The notes under the pieces: generated by a model
Seen by the model: the letters and a program-made list of their open reading frames with translations, nothing else
Told to the model about the DNA's origin: nothing
Databases searched by the model: none
DNA from: JAMXLO01 sp963719805
GTDB taxonomy: Bacteria > Pseudomonadota > Alphaproteobacteria > Acetobacterales > Acetobacteraceae
DNA length: 64,000 nucleotides
Assembly (NCBI GenBank): GCA_963719805.1
Contig: CAVRDF010000008.1
Coordinates: forward strand, 620,001 to 684,000
Direction of reading: 5' to 3'
Shown: positions 54,511 to 63,524 of the stretch, piece after piece
Position numbering within the stretch: position 1 is the first letter of the stretch
Layout of the letters: each line of letters opens with the position of its first letter
Translations under genes and position numbers: made by a program

Positions 54511-55914
54511 CTAAGCGGCTGCAAGCTCCGCCGCGATCGCGCGTGCCACATCTCCCCATTGCCGTACGGTCTGCTGCCGGAACAGCCGCACCGTCGGGTA
54601 CCACGGCGTATCGCTGCGATCCAACAGCCAGCGCCAGTCCGGCGCGCGCGGCAGCATGATCCACACGGGGCGTCCCATCGCCCCCGCAAGGTGAGCCACG
54701 GATGTGTCTACAGTAACCAGCAGATCGAGGTTCTCCAGGATCGCCATCGTGTCGTCATAGTCCTCGATCTCCGCGCCGATATTGATCAACGGCGCACGTC
54801 CGTACCACGCGCCGGCCTGGCCGGTCTTTGGCCCCTTCTGCAATGCCAGCAGTGCCACGCCAGCAACATTGGCAAGCGGCATGAAATCGCTGAGCAGGGC
54901 CGAGCGGTTTCGATCGTTGTTGTGCGTCGGCCTGCCTGCCCATATCACGCCGATACGACGGAAGCCGTTCGGCACCAGGCCTTTCATCCGCTCCGCCCAT
55001 TGCACCACGCGTTCAGAGTCGGCGCGTAGATAGGGTACAGGTGCGGGCACATGGTCAGTCCGAGTCCCCGCCAGCCGCGGCAATCCCGACAGCGCGCAGA
55101 ATGCCGTATAGTCCGGCGCGTTATCCCAGCGGACGAACTGCTTGGCATTGGGGGCGATCTGCCGCAACAGTTTCTGCACCTCGGCGCTACATGCGATGGC
55201 GATGTTGGGACAGCGTTGCGCCGCCCACGGGATGTAGCGCGCGAACTGGATCACATCGCCAAACCCCTGGTCGGCGATCAACAACAGCGTGCCTTCAGAC
55301 AGTGGCTTGCCGTCCCACTGCGGCTTCTTGGCGGCTGGCATCAGCGGCGCCGCACCAGCAATGCGGAAGCGCCACTCGTATTCCTCCCAGCCTTCCGCCC
55401 ACTCGCCGCGCAGCAGCAGCGCTTCCGCACGTACGAAATGCGCACCGGGCAGACTGGGGTCAATCCGCAGCGCGCGGTTTGCACAGTCAAGCGCTTCACC
55501 TAGTTCCAGCCGGTGATAGCGGATGATCGCCTGATTGTGCAGGCACAGTGGATCGGCCGGAGCGAGTGCAGTGGCGCGGCGAGCTGTCGAAATCGCATCG
55601 TCCAACCGCCCCATCGCTCGATACACCTCGTAGATGTTGCGTAGATACAGCGGTGTATCGATGCCGTATGTGAGCGAACGCTCCATCAGCTCGAGCGACT
55701 TCGCGATATCTCCTTGGCGGAACGCGACGATGCCAGAAAGATGCAGCGCGTCGCCCTGGTTCGGCGACACCGCCAGAATGTGGTCGAGCAATCGCTTGGA
55801 ATCGTCCAGCCTGCCGCCACGCTCATACTCGTTGGCGATACGCAGAACTTCGCCAATCGGCAGCGGCACTGCACCTGGCGCAGGGGCCCGGAGCGCTGCC
55901 GCCGGCGTTTCCAT
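54511..55914 (-). CDS. TPR protein with GT9/heptosyltransferase-like C-terminal domain
   Basis: 467 residues. TPR repeats lie at about 30-180 (EYERGGRLDDSKRLLDHILA, GDALHLSGIVAFRQGD, YEVYRAMGRLDDAI). A glycosyltransferase-B-like domain follows from about 215, with LLIADQGFGDVIQFARYIPW, RIGVIWAGRPTHNNDRNRS and LDLLVTVDTSVAHLAGAMGRP. It probably transfers a sugar to a protein or glycan. Its ATG overlaps the stop of the sulfotransferase gene (TGATG), so the two are coupled. Confidence 0.85.
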   Translation of the reverse strand: METPAAALRAPAPGAVPLPIGEVLRIANEYERGGRLDDSKRLLDHILAVSPNQGDALHLSGIVAFRQGDIAKSLELMERSLTYGIDTPLYLRNIYEVYRAMGRLDDAISTARRATALAPADPLCLHNQAIIRYHRLELGEALDCANRALRIDPSLPGAHFVRAEALLLRGEWAEGWEEYEWRFRIAGAAPLMPAAKKPQWDGKPLSEGTLLLIADQGFGDVIQFARYIPWAAQRCPNIAIACSAEVQKLLRQIAPNAKQFVRWDNAPDYTAFCALSGLPRLAGTRTDHVPAPVPYLRADSERVVQWAERMKGLVPNGFRRIGVIWAGRPTHNNDRNRSALLSDFMPLANVAGVALLALQKGPKTGQAGAWYGRAPLINIGAEIEDYDDTMAILENLDLLVTVDTSVAHLAGAMGRPVWIMLPRAPDWRWLLDRSDTPWYPTVRLFRQQTVRQWGDVARAIAAELAAA

Positions 55915-57732
55915 CAGCCCACCGTGTAGCCGAGCCGCTCGATGACCGGTTGCAGAATCGGCACCACCGGTTCGAGGTGCTTCAGATAATGGCGATAGCG
56001 ATACACCGACCGCTCATACAGCGGTTCGGTCACCTGCGCGTAGCTCGCGGTGCGGGCATATCGGCGATTCTTGTGGAAGGTCAGGCAGGCCTTGTTGAAC
56101 GCCTCACCGGCAAACGAGAGGATCGCCCGCACGCTGGTTTCCTGATCCGATACGATATCCTCGTAACGTATCGGCAGATAGCGCAGCGTCATCTCGCCGC
56201 GATAGTGCTGCACCAGGTCCATCACCCGAACATAATGCCGCGCCGCGGTTTCCAGATCCGCGGCGCAGAAGAACCCGTGCGTGAATTGATTGGAAAATGC
56301 CGACACCATGATGTCGAGCGGATGCCGCAGCACATGGATCAGCGGCGCCTCGGGGAATAGCAACGCGATCAGACCTAGATGTGTCTCGTTCAGCGGCATC
56401 TTGTCAGTGAATCGCGTCGCGCCCTCGCGCAACACGCCCATCTGCCGCACCTTCTGCAGGTAGTAGTCGCGTAAATTATCCAGACCTTCGCGCTGGTCCC
56501 CCATCCACAGTTCAGCCAGCGCCTCAGGATAGCCAAGCGGGCTCGCCAGCATGCGCGGCATGATCGCGCTGATTTCGTGAATCAGCGGCAGTTCGTCACC
56601 AGCCGCAATCTTCGGATGCGCCGATAGCGTCTGTTCCACCAGCGTCGTACCGGAACGCGGGAAACCGACAATGAATATCGGCTGAGGCACATCGGACCGC
56701 ACGTGCGCGCGTGGTATCAGACGCAGCCGTCCCGAGCTGAAGAAAGTCCGCAGCCGTTCGATCTGCCTGTTCGCCTCGTTATCCAGGTACTTCTGGCCCG
56801 ACAATTCGCGCGCCAGACGCTTGCCTTCATCGAAGGCGGCCCACGCGTCGTCATATCGGCCAACCTGATCCAGCAGCCGGCCCTGTTCCAGCAATTCATT
56901 GGGACCAAGCTTGGCGGTGTCATCCACGCTCGAGTCGATCAGCGCCAGGGCTTCATCGTATTTCCGCATGCGTCCCAACAGCACGGCGCGAGTCAGCCGC
57001 ACGCCCTGATCGTTGGCGAACAGCACATCCATCTTGTCCAGAAATCTTGGCTGCCGCATCGAAGTTACGATCTGCTTCCTCAAGCCGGGCGAAGCCGAGC
57101 AGCGACTGGCGAATTTCCGATGCGGCGCCCACCAACTCCTCGTAGAGCGTGCGCGCCTCCGTCATGCGTCCCTGGTTCTTCAGGTTCCATGCCAGATTGG
57201 CGAGTAGGATCGGATCACGCTGAGGCGCCAGTTCCAGCACCCGCCGATAGTGGTATTCGCCGATCTGCGGCCGGTTCGCCTCGGTCATGATCATGCCCAT
57301 CAGGTTGTGCGCCTGTGGGTTCTCCGGCGCGACGCGCACCGCGTTGCGGGCATGGTGTTCAGCCTCGGCCAGACTGCCCTTGCCGAGCAGAATCAGCGCG
57401 AGTTCGTTGGTGGCAACCAGGTTGTTCGGATCCAACGCGACGATACGCCGGATCAGCACTTCGGCCGCGCGCTGATTTCCCTGCGCTTTGCGGATGTCAT
57501 ACAGGATCGACAATGCGCCCGGCCGATCCGGCGCCAGTTCCAGTACATCCAGGCATAGCCGTTCCGCCGTCTCGTTGGCGCCCTGGCGATGCGCCTGGAT
57601 CGCGCGCTCAACCAAAGGAACCAGATGCCGGATCGCCTCTGCCGGTGGCAAAGATTGCGGTTGCAGACTGCAGCATCGGACAGCGCGCAAACCGCTACCA
57701 CACGGGCACAACGCTGAAACGGGCGCGTTCAT
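55914..57732 (-). pseudogene. SEC-C/TPR sulfotransferase, frameshifted
   Basis: ATG 57732 begins MNAPVSALCPCGSG, a SEC-C-like zinc motif, followed by TPR repeats up to DRNFDAAA. The true continuation RFLDKMDVLFANDQGVRL and the sulfotransferase domain lie in another frame to 55914. Deleting one A of AA (plus 57047-57048) joins them, about 605 residues. The PAPS site PIFIVGFPRSGTTLVEQTL, and HVLRHPLDIMVSAF, are intact. It would sulfate a cell-surface or peptide acceptor. It is coupled to the TPR glycosyltransferase. Confidence 0.75.
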
Positions 57733-57807
57733 GGTGCCCGCGTTCTCGCACGCACCCCTCCCAGGGGGCAAGCGCGCAGCCATCCAAGCGGAAGCCAGCC
57801 CGCGACT

Positions 57808-59670
57808 TCAGGACGCCGCTTCCAAAGCCTCTTCCGCTGCCAGCCACTCCGCTTCTGCCGCCGCCACCAATCGCTTGATCGCGGCCAGCCGCGCATTCGC
57901 CGCGGCAATCTCCGCCTTGCGCGTCGGCACGTACAGCCCCGGATCAGCCAGCGTTTTCTCGATTGCCGCGCGCTCCGCCGCCAGCTTCGCCAATCGCGCC
58001 TCGGCATCGCGCGCCTGCTTGCGCAGCGGTGCCAGCGCCGCGCGGGCATCGGCTCGCTCTCGCCGTTCGTCGCGCCGGTTGCCGGCGTCGAGCTTCGCCA
58101 CGGGCCGCGCTCGCTCGGCGAGCAGGGCCCGATAGTCGTCGAGGTCGCCGTCGAACGGCCGCACCGTCCCGTCCGCCACCAGCCACAGCCGATCGGCCAC
58201 CAGTTCCACAAGATGCGGGTCGTGCGTGATCAGCAGCACGGCGCCCTGGAAGTCGGCCAGCGCCTTCACCAGGGCCTCGCGCGCATCGATGTCCAGGTGA
58301 TTGGTCGGTTCGTCGAGGATCAGCAGTTGCGGCGCCTCGCGTGTCGCCAGCGACAGCAGCAGGCGTGCCTTCTCGCCACCCGACAGATTGGCAATCGGCG
58401 TTTCTGCCTTGTCGGCGCCCAGCCCAAAGCGCGCCAGTTGCGCCCGCACCTGTGGCGGTGAAGCGCGCGGCAACGCGCGCGCCATGTGATCGATCGGTGT
58501 TTCTGACTCGACCAATTCTTCCGTCTGGTGCTGCGCGAAATAGCCGACACGCAGCTTCGGCCCACGCCGGATCTCGCCTGACTGCACCTCCAGCCGATTG
58601 GCCAGCAGCTTGGCGAGCGTCGATTTGCCGTTGCCGTTCGCGCCGAGCAACGCGATGCGATCGTCCATGTCGATCGCAAGCGACACGCCGCGCAGCACCG
58701 GCGTGTCGTCATAGCCGACGGCAACGCGCTCCAACGCCAGTATCGGCGGCGCGATCCGCGCAGGTTCGGGAAAGTCGAATTTGGTCGGCGCGTCCTCGAT
58801 CACCGTCTCGATCTGCGGCAGCCGCGCCAATGCCTTGATGCGCGACTGAGCCTGCCGGGCCTTGCTCGCCTTGTAGCGGAACCGGTCGATGAACGACTGG
58901 ATGTGCGCGCGCTCCGCGACGATGCGTTCGGCCTCACGGGTCTGCTGCATCGCGCGTTCGGTGCGGATGCGCACGAACTCGTCGAAGCCGCCCGGCGTCA
59001 CGCTGATCTTGCCGCGATCCAGGAAGGCGATCGCCTGCACCGCGCGGTCCAGCAGGCCGCGGTCGTGCGACACCAGCAGCACGGCGCCAGGGAAGCGCGC
59101 CAGCCAGGTCTCCAGCCAGAGGGTGGCTTCCAGATCTAGGTGGTTGGTCGGTTCATCCAGCAGCAACAGGTCGGGCGCGGCGAACAGCGCGGTGGCGAGC
59201 GCTACCCGCATCCGCCAGCCGCCGGAATACTCGCGCACGGGCCGTTGCTGCGCGTCCTCGTCGAACCCAAGCCCCGCCAGGATGGCGGCCGCCCGCGCCG
59301 GCGCGGCCTCGGCGCCGATGGCCCTCAGGCGCTCATGGATTTCCGCCAGCCGCGCTGGTTCGGCACTGTCCACCTCGGCCAGCAGCGCCAGCCGCTCCGG
59401 GTCGCCGCGCAGCACGGTATCCAGCAACGAGTCATCGCCTGACGGTGCCTCCTGCGCCACCGTTGCGACGCGCGCCCGGGCCGCCAGCCGGATGTCGCCC
59501 GAGTCCAGTGGCTGCTCGCCCGCAATGGCGCGCAGCAGCGTTGACTTCCCGGCGCCGTTCCGCCCGACCAGGCCGACCCGCCGTCCCTGGTCAACCGTCA
59601 GGTCGGCGCTGTTCAGGATCGGGCGTCCGCCGAGGCGGATGGCGGCATTGGTGATGACGAGCACGGACAT
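57808..59670 (-). CDS. ABC-F family ATPase (YheS/Uup-like)
   Basis: 620 residues with two ABC cassettes and no membrane segment. Walker A GRNGAGKSTLLRAIAG and GANGNGKSTLAKLL, ABC signatures SGGWR and LSGGEKARL, and Walker B LLLLDEPTNHLDLEATLW and LLILDEPTNHLD. The linker between the cassettes is rich in basic residues (FIDRFRYKASKARQAQSRIKA, given as FRYKASKARQAQSR), which contacts rRNA and tRNA in this family. A C-terminal coiled coil follows. It most likely acts on ribosomes as a translation factor. Confidence 0.93.
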   Translation of the reverse strand: MSVLVITNAAIRLGGRPILNSADLTVDQGRRVGLVGRNGAGKSTLLRAIAGEQPLDSGDIRLAARARVATVAQEAPSGDDSLLDTVLRGDPERLALLAEVDSAEPARLAEIHERLRAIGAEAAPARAAAILAGLGFDEDAQQRPVREYSGGWRMRVALATALFAAPDLLLLDEPTNHLDLEATLWLETWLARFPGAVLLVSHDRGLLDRAVQAIAFLDRGKISVTPGGFDEFVRIRTERAMQQTREAERIVAERAHIQSFIDRFRYKASKARQAQSRIKALARLPQIETVIEDAPTKFDFPEPARIAPPILALERVAVGYDDTPVLRGVSLAIDMDDRIALLGANGNGKSTLAKLLANRLEVQSGEIRRGPKLRVGYFAQHQTEELVESETPIDHMARALPRASPPQVRAQLARFGLGADKAETPIANLSGGEKARLLLSLATREAPQLLILDEPTNHLDIDAREALVKALADFQGAVLLITHDPHLVELVADRLWLVADGTVRPFDGDLDDYRALLAERARPVAKLDAGNRRDERRERADARAALAPLRKQARDAEARLAKLAAERAAIEKTLADPGLYVPTRKAEIAAANARLAAIKRLVAAAEAEWLAAEEALEAAS

Positions 59671-59746
59671 GGCGGGCGGCGTGATGGGACGCGCGACGGC
59701 CCGCGGTCAAGGCCCTGCTCGCAACGAAGCGGTGAGCCCAGGTGTG

Positions 59747-60289
59747 CTAAAGTCGATCCCCGCCGTCCGGCACCGGCACCTCGAACGCGTTCACCACGCC
59801 GCTCAGCGCGACATAGAAGTTCGCCACCGTGGTCAGCTCGACCAGCCACTGCGCGCCATGCCGCTTCAACAGCGCATCGAACACGCCCTGCTCGACGCGG
59901 TTGCCGCGCATCAACTGCCGTGCATACACGACGATATCGCGCTCTTCCGCCGGCAGTGACGATGGGTCGCCCTTGGCGCGCAACAGGTCGATCACCGCGT
60001 CGCGCAACCCGGCGCGTCGCGCGACATCGACCTGCGCCGCCCAGACGTAATCCGCGTCCTTCTCGCGCACCATTGCCAGGATTGCGATCTGCCGCAGTTG
60101 CGGCTCGACAATCAGGCCCTCGCGCGCCATCGGCACCATCGGCAGCAGACGTTCCGCCAGCTTCGGGCTGTGCAACAGCATACTGAACGGCCCGCGCACG
60201 CGGCCGAACACTTCCATCACCTGGTCGAACACATACTGATGCTCAGGCGCCATATCACTTTTCGCAGCGATCGCTGGAATGCGCGGCAT
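59747..60289 (-). CDS. Carboxymuconolactone decarboxylase (CMD) family protein
   Basis: 180 residues with GGAGGGAAGCA before the ATG. The CMD helical core is seen in GPFSMLLHSPKLAERLLPM, LRQIAILAMVREKDADYVWAAQ and GVFDALLKRHGAQWLVELTTVANFY. The usual peroxidatic CxxC of AhpD-like members is absent and the W-x-x-H of one subclass is W-A-A-Q. The reaction is therefore uncertain. It is followed upstream on the same strand by a nitroreductase. Confidence 0.85.
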   Translation of the reverse strand: MPRIPAIAAKSDMAPEHQYVFDQVMEVFGRVRGPFSMLLHSPKLAERLLPMVPMAREGLIVEPQLRQIAILAMVREKDADYVWAAQVDVARRAGLRDAVIDLLRAKGDPSSLPAEERDIVVYARQLMRGNRVEQGVFDALLKRHGAQWLVELTTVANFYVALSGVVNAFEVPVPDGGDRL

Positions 60290-60301
60290 TGCTTCCCTCC
60301 G

Positions 60302-60940
60302 TCAGTTCAGCGCTCCGTAGGCTTGGCCCCATTTGTCCTGGTACACGATGTCCGCCAGCTTGCCGCGGCCCACCGGCCCAAAGTTCCCCATCGGATAGCC
60401 GATCGGCAGGATCGCGTAGGAGTGCACGCCCTCTGGCAGACCCAGCGCGGCATCAGCTTCTTTCTCGTGCAGCAGGTGCCGCGTGGTCAGCGTGGAACCG
60501 AGCCCCAGCGCACGCGTGGCCAGCAGCATGTTCTGCACCGCCGGATAGATCGACGCGCCTGACCAGCGTGTAGGCGCTGTATTGCCTTCATCGATGCATG
60601 CAACGATCCATACCGGCGCTTCATGGAAGTGCTCGGTGAGATACTCCACCGCCGAATGCTGCCGCTTGTAGCGGTCCGGACTGACGCCGGGCGGCGGCGC
60701 GCTCGTGGCATAGCGCGGTCCCACCACCTCGTCGAATGCCTTCTTGTACCACTTCTGCACTTCGCGTTTGATCTTCGGGTCCTTGAGCACCAGGAACCGC
60801 CAGCGCTGCGTGTTGCCGCCGTTCGCGGCGCACGCCCCGGCTTCCAGTATTTTGCGGATCAGCTCATCCGGCACCGGATCAGCCTTCAACCGCCGCATCG
60901 AGCGCGTCGTCTGCATGATCTCGAACAGGTCGTTGCTCAT
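60302..60940 (-). CDS. Nitroreductase family FMN oxidoreductase
   Basis: 212 residues, GGAGGCGACGAA ahead of the ATG. FMN-binding blocks are TTRSMRRLKADPVPDELIR, GGNTQRWRFLVLKD (with Asn-Thr-Gln typical of the family), and SIYPAVQNMLLATRALGLGS. It reduces nitroaromatics, quinones or other electrophiles with NAD(P)H. The 12-nt gap to the CMD gene indicates an operon. No substrate can be assigned. Confidence 0.9.
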   Translation of the reverse strand: MSNDLFEIMQTTRSMRRLKADPVPDELIRKILEAGACAANGGNTQRWRFLVLKDPKIKREVQKWYKKAFDEVVGPRYATSAPPPGVSPDRYKRQHSAVEYLTEHFHEAPVWIVACIDEGNTAPTRWSGASIYPAVQNMLLATRALGLGSTLTTRHLLHEKEADAALGLPEGVHSYAILPIGYPMGNFGPVGRGKLADIVYQDKWGQAYGALN

Positions 60941-60980
60941 TTCGTCGCCTCCTCGCCCTGATTGCCGCTAGCATAGACCG

Positions 60981-62210
60981 ATGTCGAACGCCCCGCCCAT
61001 CACCCTGCTGATGCTGCTCGGGCTCGGGTTCTTCTTCGGCCTCGCCTTCGAGGATTTCTATGCCCAGGCGAGCCAGAAGCGTCCTGGCGGCATTCGCACG
61101 TTCCCGCTGCTCGCGCTGATCGGTGCGCTGCTCTACCGGTTGGATCCAACGCACCTGCTGCCGCTCAGCATTGGGCTGCTCGTGCTCGGCATCTGGCTCG
61201 CCTGTTACTATTGGCAACACATCGGGCAGACCGACGCGGAAGGCTTCCCCAACGTCGGCCTGATGGTGCTGCTTTGTAATGTCCTGGCGTATTTGCTTGG
61301 GCCGATCGCCTTGGCCGAGCCGCCGTGGGTCGCCATAGGCGCCACCGTCGCCGCAGTACTGTTCCTAACGGCGCGCGAAGGCCTGCATGGCTTCGCCCGC
61401 CGCATCGAGCTCAACGAAATCGTCAACCTCGGCCGCTTCCTGCTGCTGACAGGCTTCGCGCTGCCGCTGCTGCCGGATACGCCGGTCACCAGCCTGACGC
61501 CGATAACCCCGCATCAGGTCTGGCTGGCAATGGTGGCCGTCTGCACCGTGTCGTACGCGAGTTATCTGTTGCAGCGTTATGTTGCGCCGCCCGGCGGCGG
61601 CCTGCTGGTGGCGCTGCTCGGCGGTCTCTATTCCTCCACCGCCACCACACTGGTGCTGGCACGGCGCAGCGACGCCAATGCGGGTATCATCCTGGCCACC
61701 GCGGTGATGTATCTGCGCCTGCTGGCGATCATCCTGGTGTTCAGCCGCCCGCTCGGCCTCGCGCTCGTGACGCCATTGCTGGTGCTGTCAGCCATCGGCA
61801 TCGCGATTGCGCTTGGCTGGTACTGGTTCAGCGAACGGCGCAACGCCAATCAGGCGCCGGTCGGAGCTCCTTCCAATCCGCTCGAACTCGCCACCGCGGC
61901 AACCTTCGCCGTGCTGTTCGTGGTGATCTCAATTGCCACCGCCTGGGCGAGGCAGCGTTTCGGTTCAGCCGGCATCTATGCGCTGGCCGCTATCGTTGGC
62001 GTGTCCGACATTGATCCGTTCGTGCTGAACCTGGCGCAGGATGGCGATGTCACCGCAACGGCCGCGAGTGCCATCCTGATTGCCACCTCATCCAATAACC
62101 TGGTGAAGGCCGTCTATGCCCTTGTCTATTCGCGTGGGCGAACGCGAGTTGGTGCCGGGGCGTTGTTGTTGCTCGCCGTGGGTGGATTGGCAATGGCTGT
62201 GGTGGTGTGA
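60981..62210 (+). CDS. MgtC/SapB and DUF4010 membrane protein
   Basis: 409 residues with about twelve hydrophobic helices. The N-terminal LLMLLGLGFFFGLAFED and ALIGALLYRLDP belong to the MgtC-like part; the C-terminal half (LLGGLYSSTATTLVLARR, GVSDIDPFVLNLAQDG, TSSNNLVKAVYAL) is DUF4010. Members are linked to ion or magnesium homeostasis without proven transport. It is divergent from the nitroreductase gene over 40 nt. Confidence 0.9.
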   Translation: MSNAPPITLLMLLGLGFFFGLAFEDFYAQASQKRPGGIRTFPLLALIGALLYRLDPTHLLPLSIGLLVLGIWLACYYWQHIGQTDAEGFPNVGLMVLLCNVLAYLLGPIALAEPPWVAIGATVAAVLFLTAREGLHGFARRIELNEIVNLGRFLLLTGFALPLLPDTPVTSLTPITPHQVWLAMVAVCTVSYASYLLQRYVAPPGGGLLVALLGGLYSSTATTLVLARRSDANAGIILATAVMYLRLLAIILVFSRPLGLALVTPLLVLSAIGIAIALGWYWFSERRNANQAPVGAPSNPLELATAATFAVLFVVISIATAWARQRFGSAGIYALAAIVGVSDIDPFVLNLAQDGDVTATAASAILIATSSNNLVKAVYALVYSRGRTRVGAGALLLLAVGGLAMAVVV

Positions 62211-62219
62211 TGCAGCGGC

Positions 62220-62867
62220 TCAATCATCAAGCGCTACTGCGACCGCCTCGCGCAACGCCGGCAACACCTCCCCGCCAAACCACGCGTTGCGCCGCTCCCA
62301 TCCCGTGGTGCGCCACGAAGGATGCGGCAACGCGAAATAACGCGGCAGGTGCGCACGGAAGTTGCGTACATGCTCGGTCATCGCGCCACGTCCGAGCACA
62401 TGCGCCAGCGAATAGCTGCCCACCAACAGCGTCAATCTGATAGCCGGCATCCGCGCAAGCAGTTTCGCGTGCCACAGTGGCGCGCATTCCGGACGCGGCG
62501 GCGCGTCGCCGCCATTCGGCAGCCGGCCCGGATAGCACAATCCCATCGGCACGATCGCGATGCGCGATTCATCGTAGAAGGTGTCGCGGTCCATTTGCAG
62601 CCAGGCGCGCAGCCGATCGCCGGATGGATCGTTGAAAGAGAGGCCGGTTTCGTGGACCGCCGTGCCGGGCGCCTGGCTCATGATCAGCAGCCGGGACGTG
62701 GCGGTGCCACGGAACACCGGCCGCGGCCCAAGCGGCAGGTGCGCCGCGCACACGCGGCAGGCACGGATTTCGGCACCGAGGCGCGACAGGCTGGCAGCGG
62801 CACGCGCGGAACGATCGGCGACGACACCGGAAGCGTTGTCTCGTAAGGTGGCAGCAGTTGGCGGCAT
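62220..62867 (-). CDS. Uracil-DNA glycosylase superfamily protein
   Basis: About 215 residues from ATG 62867 with CGAAGGCCGC ahead. IRACRVCAAHLP provides the Cys pair typical of the family-4/5-like UDG groups, followed by SQAPGTAVHETGLSFNDPSGDRLRAWL (blocks SQAPG and FNDPSGDRL) and PHPSWRT (His-containing motif). The iron-sulfur cysteines are reduced to CxxC and one more Cys, so the cluster is uncertain. It probably acts in base excision repair. Confidence 0.85.
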   Translation of the reverse strand: MPPTAATLRDNASGVVADRSARAAASLSRLGAEIRACRVCAAHLPLGPRPVFRGTATSRLLIMSQAPGTAVHETGLSFNDPSGDRLRAWLQMDRDTFYDESRIAIVPMGLCYPGRLPNGGDAPPRPECAPLWHAKLLARMPAIRLTLLVGSYSLAHVLGRGAMTEHVRNFRAHLPRYFALPHPSWRTTGWERRNAWFGGEVLPALREAVAVALDD

Positions 62868-62922
62868 GCGGCCTTCGCTATAGCCGCGTGAACGCATTTC
62901 GCCGAATCGGCGCTGAGCAACG

Positions 62923-63453
62923 TCAGGTTTCGAAAATCAGGCAGGTCGTGGTGCCGTGCGCCAGCAAGCGGCCGTCGCGATCCGTGATGCGTCCTTCGGC
63001 AGTGCCGATACGCCGGCCACGACTCAACACAACGCCTTCGGCCCTGATCGTTCCTGTCCCCGGTGTGATAGGCCGCACCAGCGAAATCTTGAATTCCAGC
63101 GTCGTCTGCGCAACGCCCTTCTCCAATGTCGACTGAACCGCCAGCCCCATGCAGCTGTCGAGCAGCGTTGCTGAATATCCGCCGTGCACGGTGCCCGCGG
63201 GATTGAGCAATGTGTCGTTCGGTTCGGCGACGATGACGACGCGGCCTTGCTCTGCCTCGGTCACGTCGTAGCCAAGCGTTCGTGCAATGGTGTTGAGGGG
63301 CAGCGCTCCGCTGGCAAGACCTTGGACGAACTCGAGTCCTGTCATCTCCTTTTGCCGGGATGCACTGACCGTTCCGTAAGTCCTGGGTGTGCCTGGCATG
63401 GGTGGTCCTACGGTGACAGGAGGAGGATTGCCCCTATGCCGCGTGTCAGCCAT
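62923..63453 (-). CDS. PaaI-family hotdog thioesterase
   Basis: About 176 residues from ATG 63453 (GGGAG ahead). The hotdog signature AGTVHGGYSATLLDSCMG includes the catalytic-helix His-Gly-Gly and the Asp; TLEFKISLVRPITPGTG follows. The fold forms tetramers that hydrolyse acyl-CoA. The substrate is unknown; the neighbours give no pathway. Confidence 0.88.
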   Translation of the reverse strand: MADTRHRGNPPPVTVGPPMPGTPRTYGTVSASRQKEMTGLEFVQGLASGALPLNTIARTLGYDVTEAEQGRVVIVAEPNDTLLNPAGTVHGGYSATLLDSCMGLAVQSTLEKGVAQTTLEFKISLVRPITPGTGTIRAEGVVLSRGRRIGTAEGRITDRDGRLLAHGTTTCLIFET

Positions 63454-63524
63454 CCGTTCGTTGCTCCCGATCGCCAACACCGATGCATTTCTGCGGCCGC
63501 ACGGGCAGCCAATCGGTGACGCGA

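Noticed and set aside
58889..59959. Plus-strand frame of 356 codons opposite the ABC-F gene.
   Set aside because: Antisense shadow with Ser/Arg-rich nonsense composition.
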